Below, piece after piece: positions 31,041 through 41,200 of a DNA stretch of 64,000 bases (position 1 is the first letter of the stretch; each line of letters starts with the position of its first letter). A program made the position numbers and the translations under genes. The notes beneath the pieces are model-generated. The model had not been told where the DNA came from. It did not search any database and saw only the letters and a program-made list of their open reading frames with translations. Source of the DNA: Pezicula radicicola. Lineage: Eukaryota > Ascomycota > Leotiomycetes > Helotiales > Dermateaceae. The stretch spans positions 152,506 through 216,505 of the forward strand of contig PDUO01000047.1 in the NCBI GenBank assembly GCA_003008705.1, in the 5' to 3' direction.

Positions 31041-32453
31041 ATGCCACCAAAGAAGTCCGCACCACCAGCCCCAGCCGACCACCCCATCTATGGATCGGCC
31101 GGTCCAATGCGTGGTATCTTGTGGCCAGGATACGGCATTGACGACGCCTATCCAAAGGTGGACTGGAAGGTCTTCGGTGACAACGGTTGCGTTGTGGGAA
31201 TGTGCTGGGCCAAGCAGGCCGCTGCTGTTAGGGATGGTGCTCATGGTACGTATTAATCTTCTTCATAATTTCCTCTAGATCCTTTGGAGTTTCTTTGGAG
31301 TTTATTTCAATTACACGTCTGTTATTGTATATCTCGTTGTCATGGATTTCGTCTCTTCTTTTAGGATATTGAAACGAAGCAAGACGTCCTTTCTTGGTTT
31401 CTTCTAGAGCTTCTTTTGAGGTTTCTTTTGGAGTTTTGTTTTTGGGCTTTATCTTAAACGTTTGCTACTGTATATCTCGCTGTCATGGATTTCGTCCCCT
31501 CTATCAGGGACTTAAGACAAAGCAAGAAGTATTTTCTTTTATCTTTCTTGTTCTCTTGAGTTAGGGAAAGTGTTCTTTGTTGTTCTTCTACAGCGCTACA
31601 GGTGGCAGTCGACAAGTGTAGATGCTGCTAGGTGAATGGTATCTTGTTGTCTCGGCGGTATTACGAGAAGGAGGTGTTTGGGTTGTTTTGAGGGAGCAAT
31701 TAAGCGAAGAATGCCCTTTTTATGTTTTTCATTTCAGCATTTGAGTTAGCAAGTTAATCTAGGTAACTGGGTTATTTTGGGCAACTGAGGTATTCTGAGT
31801 AATCAAGTTATTCTGGGAAACCACTTGCTCTGGGTATTCTGGATAACCCAATTGCTCTAGATAACTCACTTGATCTGGGTAATCCACTTGCTCTGGGTAT
31901 CCTGGATAACCTAATTGCTCTAGATAACCCACTTGTTCTGGGTAACCCGCTCGATCTAGATAACCCACTTGCTCCGAGTAACTCACCTAATCCGGGTACT
32001 TCACTAACATAAATAACCATAGGCAAGCACATGAGCGGAGTATCCGGCAACGCCTACGACGGCATCTACTCCATTATCGTCTCCAAGGGAGAAAACGAAG
32101 ACTCGGGCAACGAACTCTGGTATCTCCCCTCCGGCAACAGCACCACATCCTCGATCGCAAACGAAGCCGCCCTTGCCATGGACGATTGCCTCATGTTCGC
32201 CAAGTCCATCGCCACCCAAGAACCCGTCCGAGTTTTGCGTGCTGCTAGCGCCAAGTCCCAGTTCTCGCCCAAGATTGGCATTAGATATGATGGATTGTAT
32301 CAGGTTGATAGGGTGGAGAGTGTTGCTACGGATGCTGGTGGCTCTTATGTTCGCTTCCATCTTACCAGAATTCCGGGCCAGGCTGATATTGACACCAACC
32401 TCCCCAATGACAACGACGCTGCCGTCTTCGCCGAGGTACCCAATGGATACTAA
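31041..32453 (+). CDS. stand-alone SRA/YDG-domain protein
   Basis: Two exons, 31041-31245 and 32023-32453, giving 211 residues. The 777-nt intron (GTACGT ... CATAG) is long for a fungus. Nearly the whole protein is one SRA/YDG domain: YGSAGPMRGILWPGYGIDD at the start, DGAHGKHMSGVSG across the splice site, YDGIYSIIVSKGENEDSG, PVRVLRAASA, then RYDGLYQVDRVES and VRFHLTRIPGQ. These match the order of SRA blocks that recognise hemimethylated or 5-methyl cytosine in UHRF1/SUVH proteins. No RING, PHD, SET or nuclease domain is attached; the N-terminus is only a short Lys/Pro tail. Whether it binds methylated DNA is inference. The splice junction restores a conserved-looking AG(x)H-type stretch, which supports the model. 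Confidence 0.85.
31322..31530 (+). repeat. direct duplication inside the SRA intron
   Basis: Two copies of a segment of about 67 bp, at 31322-31388 and 31464-31530, share CTGTATATCTCG-like and GTCATGGATTTCGTC blocks and an ACAAAGCAAGA-like end, with scattered differences. The 75 bp between them is T-rich. Confidence 0.6.
31743..32008 (-). repeat. 18-bp repeat array in SRA intron, opposite strand
   Basis: About fifteen degenerate 18-bp units end just before the intron's acceptor. On the minus strand they read like AACTTGATTACTCAGAAT, i.e. the unit of the leader array at 30630-31017 in the opposite orientation. Other units drift to GTGGGTTACCCAGAGCAA-like forms. The minus strand is open through the array and gives a six-residue repeat (EQVGYL / EQLGYP), most likely only a by-product of the 18-bp period. 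Confidence 0.7.
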
Positions 32454-32997
32454 ACGTATCACAGAGCAGCAGTACTCGCTATACTGTTGGAGCTATCAAC
32501 GATTGAGCGTAGCATTCCTGAGCATCATTAGCTCGTTTGTGAACTCTCGTTGCATATACCCACCTGTGTTATGGTTATTTATTTGGGGCTTCTTTTCGGG
32601 TTTTCGTGGTGGTCATATTACTGTCTCTTGTGAAGACTATTAGTGTGGAAAGGGTCGTGATTTGGGTTGCGGATTTCTTTTTTCTCAACTTCACCAAAAT
32701 GGGCAAGTAGATGCTCTCTTGCGAATACTGTTACTTGGGAACTCACTGGGTCATTCCTTACGGAGGAGTTTTTAAGGTGGCTTGGGTGGAGGTTTTCTGG
32801 GTGAGAAGATATTGCATTGGTGGTATCGAGCCTTTTTTTTTGTTCTTTTTTATCTGGTAGTTGTCTTTCGACAATTGGCGCGGATTATGGGTCACAGTAC
32901 ATACGTGGTCATCAGTTGAATCTTTTCTTCTTCTGTTGAACGCAAAGTTCTTTAGACTAGAATGAATGAAAAGACCTTTTGCATTGCAATGATTCGA
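32454..32997. other. convergent 3' flanks of SRA and PhyH genes
   Basis: Gap between two convergent stop codons. T-rich around 32820-32870; no gene or repeat seen. Confidence 0.4.
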
Positions 32998-33888
32998 TCA
33001 ACCCTCCAAAGAATATCCCACATCACCACTCTCAGCACCCATCTTAACCAACCTCTCCCTCATCTCCTCAGCCCTTTCCCGTTCCTTACCATCCTCAATA
33101 ACACCCAAATCAATTTTATGAATCCAGTCCCTCAATCCATGCTGCAAAACATTCCTAGCCCTCAACCTACTCCCCCCAATATGCCCCATACAACCATGAA
33201 GAGTCATCCTCTCAACCTTGGAATCATAGACCCCACGATGCAAAATATTATTATTATAAAACACCACATCCCCAGCCTTCATCTCCACAACCAACTGACC
33301 AGGTATCTCCTTCTCAAAAGGATCAGCATTGCGTTCCACATCGGTCCGAGCTCTCAAATGAGAACCCGGTACAACTATGAGACTAGCATCATCATATAAC
33401 GCCATATTCCACTGAGCATGCCAAGCAGGTTCCTTCAATCTTTCCATTTCCTCCTCAGCAGTAGCTTCAGGAGGAATACTATCACGATGCCACCTAAGTT
33501 CAAAATCTCGATCCGGACGAACCAAAAGATTAAAAAGTTCCATCACTAATTTATCATCTGAGCATTGTAGTAATTCTTTCACTACATTCAGGCTTTCTGG
33601 AGAGAAATACGAGCGTGTGAATATGGCGTGTTCAGGTAATTGAGGATGCATTAGGAATTGTACTCCCCAGATTCCTTCGGCTGCTGGGTTTGCTCCGGGT
33701 GCGATATTCCATGGTGGGAATTGTTTGGGGAGTGTTCGTACGTGTGGCCAATTTCCGGATCGGGCTAGTTCTGTTGTTTTGGAGCAGGCTTCGCGGAGGG
33801 CACTGATTTGGGTGGGCGTGAGGAGTGAGCGGATTAGGACGTAGCCGTCTTTGTTGAGGGCTTCGAGATGGGGTGTTGATTCCGTCAT
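32998..33888 (-). CDS. phytanoyl-CoA dioxygenase (PhyH) family protein
   Basis: Single-exon gene of 296 residues from ATG 33888. It starts LEALNKDGYVLIRSLLTPTQ, the usual PhyH entry. The Fe(II) facial triad is visible: LRWHRDSIP gives His and Asp near 155-157, and NILHRGVYD gives the distal His near 218, with the nearby Arg suited to 2-oxoglutarate binding. QWNMALYDDASLIVVPGSH is the central strand pair. This is a complete Fe(II)/2-oxoglutarate oxygenase by motif. The substrate is unknown; fungal members act on lipids and secondary metabolites among others. It converges on the SRA gene, which I take as chance unless synteny shows otherwise. Confidence 0.85.
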   Translation of the reverse strand: MTESTPHLEALNKDGYVLIRSLLTPTQISALREACSKTTELARSGNWPHVRTLPKQFPPWNIAPGANPAAEGIWGVQFLMHPQLPEHAIFTRSYFSPESLNVVKELLQCSDDKLVMELFNLLVRPDRDFELRWHRDSIPPEATAEEEMERLKEPAWHAQWNMALYDDASLIVVPGSHLRARTDVERNADPFEKEIPGQLVVEMKAGDVVFYNNNILHRGVYDSKVERMTLHGCMGHIGGSRLRARNVLQHGLRDWIHKIDLGVIEDGKERERAEEMRERLVKMGAESGDVGYSLEG

Positions 33889-36044
33889 GGTTTGTGGTTG
33901 CTGTCGTCTAGCTGTTTTGCTTGAAATGTCTTGTGTTGTTGTTTCCGGTGTGTTCAGATTTGGTAGGTACTTAGGTTGGTTGTGTTGTGTTGTGTTTTGA
34001 GGAACAGAGACCTGAAGATGTGTGGTAACTTTCTAGATATTACTGTTTCATAAGTCAAATTGATTCCGAATAAAAATAAGATTCACTTACATGGCGAAGA
34101 AAGAATGCAGTAGAAGATGTCTCAGATGAAGTCTCGAGAATGGGGTGTGATGCCTTGAGAAGAGAAGTCTCTGGGTAATTGCCCGTGAATTATTTATTTA
34201 AGCGAGGCAAGCGAGCACATTAAAACATGTAACGTATGTTCGGACATGCACAATGAATCTTCGAAATCGCAGTTGATGGCCTTTGACTCAGGAGAAATGA
34301 AATGGCTTTAAGCAGGTGAGATGAGGTCAGGTTAGCCGCCACAAGTGGGGAAATGTCTGCTGGAAGGTACCAAACAGGTCTTTACCGCTCGCCGTAAACT
34401 AGGTATTCTGACCTCTGCCCGCAATCTCCTTCAATACATTTCTACCGCATCGTACTCCTGACCGGTTTCGCAAATTAATTGTTGGATCTAGTACACGAGG
34501 TTTAGAGTGTAATGATATTGGAAGTCCAGCGAATCCAATTTCGGCCAAGGCTTGCAAGCCACGAACCCAGACGAATGCGGAGTGTGGCGAATTACGAATG
34601 CAGCCGCAACTCAATATGTAGTAAATGCTAAATGATCTGGATTCGTTCTTGAAGGGTTAACCTATATGTCTACTGGCTGTTAGGGGGTTGTGGAAGGGCT
34701 ATGTATTATTTGAGCTGGCTAGTGGCTGCAATGCTTCCTCGAGAAGGGCAGAAAAGGTGGCTAGCACAACACATGCTTTATCATTAATTGAAGTGCTAGT
34801 TGAGTTACTAAACTTGTACATAGAGCATTAAAGCGTCTATGTTGGCTGCGCTATATATTGTGTATTCAAGGATTGCTAAAGGGATAAGTATATTTCTATC
34901 AAGAGAGCTTGTTCGAGTGACAGAAACTAAAGAACGTTGAAATAAGATTGAATAGCTATTGGGAGCAAAATATGGTTAAGAGAGGTGTTACATTCAGTAG
35001 AGAGCCAAGAGGGCTGAAATAGGCCTACTTGTAGTAGGTAATGGTGACGGTCACATGACTATTGATTGACAACTACGATATGTTCAACACAAGGTGATAG
35101 TTATTCAGACTATGGCATATTTATGATTTAATATATTGAAGTAAGTTTTATTATTGCTATTTAGTAAATATAGTAAATATATAGGAATAGCCATGTGACC
35201 GCTACTATAAGAGGTCTATTCAGAGCTTCGTTTGCTCCTCACAAAATACAGAACACAACACCATATTACCTACATATTGCTCCTAAATAACCTTAATATT
35301 TAACACTATTTAACCTGAATCATAACAAACTTGGGCGCTCGCCAAGTGGTAAGGCACGTGACATTCCGATTCTCTGCTCATCTTATGGAGTGCTCACCTA
35401 CCTTCAACTAATGTACTCAGTAGTCAGTCTCTCATGTAATATCTTACCGCTGTTCATCAGCCCTTGAAACCTACATTATTCTCTATATAATTTTGAGATA
35501 ACACCTTATCCAAGTCGTTTAGTTTGGCATATTAACTTTTAGCGAGCAGGATTAGGAGGGTCAAAACAAGTCCCTCTACTGACGACCAAAGAAAAAGCCA
35601 AGGACTCTACTCCCTTGGTTCAAATCAGGCTACCTGTTGCTATCTGGAAATTTATCGATTAAGGAACAATATCTCGATGCGCTCTTATCAGAAGTAGAGA
35701 AGTACACACGTACTTGAACGGACCTTTGTCCCAATTTAGCGAAATAGGAACATAAAACGGACATAAGATAAATAATTAGATATCGGAAGCCCATGCCGAC
35801 AGTATCTTTGATGGCCCTGTGGGATCAAATCGTAGATATCACTTTTGCAACCTATTGTGATGTTGATCCTTATCTTATCTTTTGTATAAGTTACGTTCTA
35901 GATTCTAGGTATGTTAAGATAACATGGTACACCAGGTATGTTTATATCAAAACATGTTTTCGCTCTGGTGTAATTCTGCCCCAGAGCAGTTTAACTTCTA
36001 CTTTGAATTGTTGACTCTCCTAATCATCCTCTGAATCATTCACG
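33889..36044. other. AT-rich intergenic DNA
   Basis: PhyH promoter at the left and MFS promoter at the right. A minus-strand frame of 71 codons at 34399-34614 resembles no family. A tRNA-like patch at about 35338-35390 lacks the rest of a tRNA (see rejected items). Confidence 0.45.
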
Positions 36045-37969
36045 ATGTCGGATTTTGAAGGTCATAATGATTTGGAATGGCCACCCGGAACTGTCAAGAT
36101 TGAAGGTGCGTCCCGAAAGTTCAGCTCGCCAAGAGTGGGCTACTGCTGGCTACTCTCAGAATTATAGAACATGGAGGCGATTTGGAAATTGGTCACTGTA
36201 ACATACTAATATATGCTTCAGATTTGTACAGAGGAGGTGAAATCATTTTACAGCCACGTCCAAGTGCCGACCCCAATGATCCATTAGTAGGTGTTTTACC
36301 TTCCAATTCTATATCAACATGTGCTAATACTCGTAGAATTGGGCACAATGGCGTAAATACCTAAACTTCGGACTGGCGTGCTTGTACGTCGTATTTGTAT
36401 TTGCCGAGTAAGTAAAAACATCTTCGAACATGTCAACAACCTATTAAATTAACCAATATAGTATTAACGTTGTAACACCAACATGGGGACCAATGAATTT
36501 ACAGAACGGCTTCAGTTACGAACTCCTCAATGACAGTTATGCAGCTGGTTGTGCAGCCCTAGCCGTTGGTGGTCCAATGTTAATTCCATTTGCATTGAAG
36601 TATGGTCGACGTCCAGTTTATGTCATTAGCACTGTCGCTCAATTCGCAATCGCCATCTGGACTGCGAAGCTGCAGACAGTGGGAGATCTCATCGCTGTCA
36701 ATACTTTGAATTGCCTGTTTGGAGCTCTATCGGAAATAATTGTGCAACTTACGGTTGCTGATTGTTTCTACGTTCATGAGAGAGGACGTATGAATAGTTG
36801 GTATTGTTGGTTCTTGAATATCGGTGGTGCATTGGCACCTCTCGCAGCTGGATATATCACTGTTAATCAGGGATGGCGTTGGGTCTGGTGGTGGATGGTG
36901 ATTTTCTTCGGTATCTCTTTCCTAATGTATGTGTTCATGTTCGAGGAGTCAAAGTATGCCCCTGCCGATAATGGCATCGATCCGAATGATCTTCAAGACC
37001 CTTCGACAATTGATCATCCGATCAAGAGGGCAGATACAAAGACAAGGGCGTTGGATTCGAAGGATGCGGAAGCTGCCGTCAATCCTAATACAGAACACCA
37101 GTCTGCAAATGTCGAAATCGATCACACTATTCCATTGAGGACTTACAAGCAACGTTTAGCTCTTTGGCAAACATCTCCGGGTTCATTCAGTCATTTCTTC
37201 CGTCACAGCTATCAACCACTTGTGGTATTCGGTACCATCCCAGCAGTCTTCTATATGGCATTGGTATATTCAATCATAAACTCCACAGCAACGGTGAATA
37301 TCACAGTCATGTCAGAATATTTATACGACGCGCCGTGGAACTTCGACTCTTCACAGATCGGTCTTATGGGTCTCCCAGGATTTATCGGTACTTCACTTGG
37401 GTTAGTTGTCTGTGGACCAGTGAGTGATTGGGGAATATTGTTTCTAGCCAAGAGGAACAAGGGAATCTATGAGCCAGAGATGCGACTTTGGGTTATAGCT
37501 GCTTTTATACCATTTGTACCAGCTGGCCTCTTCATGTTTGGCTTTGGTTTGGCTAATGGATCATCATGGCCAATTTTGGCGGTTGGATCCGGATTGCTCT
37601 CCTTTGGAACGGCGCCTGCTAGTAGTATTGCCTTGACTTATCTGACGGATGCTTATACAGATGTAAGATATAATTGTCCTTCTACTAAGCGCTATTGTTA
37701 ACTAAAAAAATTAGATTGTTGCAGACTCTATGGTTTCTATTACAGTCACCCGTAATATCGTTGCCACTATCTTCGTTTTTGCCATAAGCCCTTGGGTAGA
37801 TGGAATAGGTTTGAGGAACGTATATGTCATGCTTGGAGTTTTAATGACGGTTATCCTTCTTTCGGTGTTTATCTTCATTTATTATGGTAAGAAATTACGT
37901 ATTAGGACTGCGGGGAGATATCGCTATTATGCTCAGAGACAAATAGACTCTAGAAAGCTTTTGGTGTAG
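36045..37969 (+). CDS. MFS transporter, DHA1-like
   Basis: Five exons: 36045-36105, 36222-36286, 36337-36407, 36462-37662 and 37715-37969, giving 550 residues with all phases consistent. The N-terminus is cytosolic (MSDFEGHNDLEWPPGTVKIE), followed by LQPRPSADPNDPLNWAQWRK, a signature of fungal DHA1-type transporters, then the first membrane helix. The A-like loop is KYGRRPVYV after helix 2. Hydrophobic helices follow in two halves, separated by a charged loop at about 215-280. The C-terminal half ends in IYYGKKLRIRTAGRYR. Substrate unknown; efflux of drugs or metabolites is common in this group. The three short 5' exons were set by matching this conserved N-terminal pattern. Confidence 0.85.
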
Positions 37970-38282
37970 GAAGTTTAAACGAGGATTAGGAGTTGTAATT
38001 AAACATACATAATTTACTTTTAGTTTTATTTCATAGAAATTTAAAGCATAATCGAAATGGTTAGAGGTAGAGTTGAGGAATAATAGGGTTATATATGAGT
38101 AGTGAGAAAAAGAATGGCCGGAGTATTGCTGAAAATGCAAAGCGCCAAACACTACAGAAGGAAGAGGAAAGGACGAGTAGGCAAGTGAATGAGTTGGAGT
38201 GTAAAAGCTTAGTATTTACAAGACTGAACTTAATGGTGACTATGCATTCAACTAGAAATCCTATATATTCGTAGGATATTTA
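37970..38282. other. convergent 3' flanks
   Basis: Short AT-rich gap between the MFS stop and the stop of the long minus-strand gene. Nothing else seen. Confidence 0.4.
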
Positions 38283-41200
38283 TTACTCTTTAATATCAGC
38301 CAACACAACCACCCCCTCGGCTATCCAATTCTCATATTGCTTCTCGCGTAAATGTTCCATCCTCTTCCCCATTTTCGACATAAGTCTCATAGTACCCAAT
38401 CTCTTCAAAGTTTTCTCAGACATAGTACTAATAGACACATATAACCTCGGACTTGGATCAGTAGGTGATTTCTTCACCCGAGTCTGTAAGCCCGTCTCAG
38501 GCTTTCCAATCCAATACATGGCCTGATCTCGAAGTTCCCAGGCACCTCCTTGTGGTAGTAGAGGATCGTGTTTTCCACGATACCGGCAGACGGCTGTCTG
38601 GAGTAAAGGACAATGCCATGGAGAGGTTGTATGACACTTATGCTCGTCGCTTTCTAGGCAAAGTGATGTCATACATGCAAATGTTGCGCAGTCTTTTGAG
38701 TCGGCTAGAATCCTAGCCCAGAGGTTGGCTTTTTCGCAGGGCACTTCCAGACACATAGCCATTGGCTTGCCTGAGATTTCATCCTTCGGGCATGCAATGC
38801 GAAGTTTTTTCCCTGTGCGATCAATTCCAGTATCTTTCAAGACGAGGAGAATGTACTGGACAATACGTTTGACCAACACAACTAATTGTTGCGAGTCTGG
38901 TAGGAGATTGAGTGAAGCTAACCAATCTTTCAGATTGGTGCCCTCGAACGCTGCAATTATCCCATGATTTTTGAGCACTGTCCATGCTGGCGGCAGGGAA
39001 AGACTTTGGACAAAGATTGGTATCACGTCTGCCAGCAAAACGCGAAGAGGTACCCTTCTTGAAACACCGGTACAGTAACTCACTTGCAAGCCCCACGGCC
39101 GGTCTAGCTCTTCAAAGGGCATGTCCTGTGCCATCAGGCCTAGGAAATATTGCTTCCAACTATTTCCATCATGCCATGTCCAAGTCTTGTTGAATTGCAG
39201 CTGGCCACCAGCGAATTGCTGCCCTGATAATGCTATGCCAGCTTGGAATTCTGTAAAGTCCCAATAACCTCCATATGTTCCGAGGTTCTCTAGCATTTCA
39301 GCGAAGAATGGCCATTCATTTTTCAAGTCGATTGTGCACGCATTATTCACTTTCACACCTCCAGCAATGCGGAGTTTTGTTTTAACAGACCAAGTGCGGT
39401 TTTCTGAAGCAAAAGGGATGGGCGTGAGTTCCCTACTCCAGTGAAGAACTGCAGCATCCGAATCTGTAGCTTGAATCATGCCACCACCAATGAGGATGGC
39501 TGTTATCGATAAATCTCCTGAACTAGATTCTGACTGGTTTCGTATGAACTGGCCTGGGCCCCAAGTATCCACCAAGTCAATCGAGGATGTTAATAGGTCA
39601 TGCGGAGATTGTAGTAACTCATCGAGCCAATACATATATCCCGAGAATACCATGACAGGCTTTTGGATCATTCCATCCATACACGTCAATTGATACAACC
39701 TGGCGGATGCTTCTGGATATCTTCGCTGGGAATGTAGGGATCCAAATAAGTGGATATCATGAATAGGTGTGTCTATAAAAAATGGTTGAAAAGTGCCGAC
39801 GTGTGCACGAGTGTAACAGGAGAGACCGACCGTGAGAAGTTGTACTGCTAGTGCAAAATTATTGAGCATCTGGTCGATAATGTTGGCCCACGGTATTAGG
39901 AGAGGTAGACGGCCGAGAAACACCTGTATTATCGCTTTTGCTAAATCCCTGATTTTCCTAATCACCGCGTCTGAAACTTGACTGATTGTTTTGGATTCTA
40001 GCTCTTGGTGCTCGTTTTGAAGTAGGTTCGTCAGAGCAACAACCAATTTTAAATCAAGTCGTCGAATCTCGATCTCGGGAACAGTTCTTGAGAAATTTGC
40101 TTTGCTCAGGATCGTAAAAGATTCACAACAAATCCCATTCCTTTGACAGTAGCCGACAGCGGTACAAAATTTCTTGAGAATTTTGACAGTGTTCCGAAAG
40201 ATTTCGTCGTAGTGGTCAGCTGATTTAGATTCAATGGCTTTTCCTTTGTGCATGTTTTCGCTGACAACATCTTGGTCGTCGTCTGATTGTGGTCTCATAT
40301 CATATGTTACAGACGCAGTCATCTTAGAACCTTCATCTTTGAATAAAACTTGCCCCATCCATTTCTCGAGGTCCCGGGTGTTTGGGCATATTCCGGCAAG
40401 ACCACATAGTTCTTCGACGATGACGGACCCAGAGTCTTCGTCTGTGCTCCACGAAAGACGTGATGACTCTATTATGGATGCTTCGGTAGATTCTTTTATA
40501 TCCGTAGGTGGTAGGGTATCCTGAAGGCCGGGGAGACATCGATGAACACATGCTGGTTGGTGATATTCTGGCATAATCATTAATTGATCCGTGCTTGCTT
40601 TCGGTTCAAAGTAGATCCACGGGGAATCCTTTTCGCTATTTAGGAGTAGTTCAGCCATATCACTCTCCGGATAGCCCATCTCCTTAAGCTCTTGAAGCCA
40701 CGCAAAATCATTTTTGGCCACAGCATTAAAATATTTTTCAAGAATGCTTTGGATTGCTGTAACGTCCCCTGAAGATATACTTTCCTGCAACGATACAAGT
40801 TGAATCTCTAAGGGTACGTCTTCTTGCAAAGTTTCTAGTTGATTCTTTCCGCTACCATCGTTTCCCTTTCGGGCTTGTGATTGATCCCAAACCTTGTTTT
40901 CAGGAATTGGGCTTCTTGGTAGGGTCGATGGTTGAGGGTGATCATAGATGGTATTAACAGGAAATTTGGATCCACCTTTTATTTCGATATCGCCGAATGC
41001 TTGCAGACCGCCGTCTGGCAAACTTCCTGGATACATAGTATTCGAAGTATCCAAGAACTGTGCATCCTTCAGCAAGCTCCAGAAACGATGGCAATCTATT
41101 TAATATTATTATAAGCTTCAGCATTTATTATTCCTTCATGATCATGGTTCAACCAAGCATAGCAGTACCTACCTTTACTTTCGCAGAATTCTACTTCTAA

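Noticed and set aside
31759..31986. Minus-strand frame with a six-residue repeat (EQVGYL / EQLGYP).
   Set aside because: It arises from the 18-bp intron repeat, whose length is a multiple of three; no start context or independent support.
30630..32008. CRISPR-like appearance of regularly spaced short repeats.
   Set aside because: Units are contiguous, degenerate and 18 bp long without unique spacers of constant size, and the genome is eukaryotic.
35338..35390. tRNA-like patch: CGCTCGCCAAGTGGTAAGGCA resembles a tRNA D-arm/A-box.
   Set aside because: No matching acceptor stem, anticodon arm or B-box at the right distance; a GGTTCAAATC occurs only about 280 bp further on.
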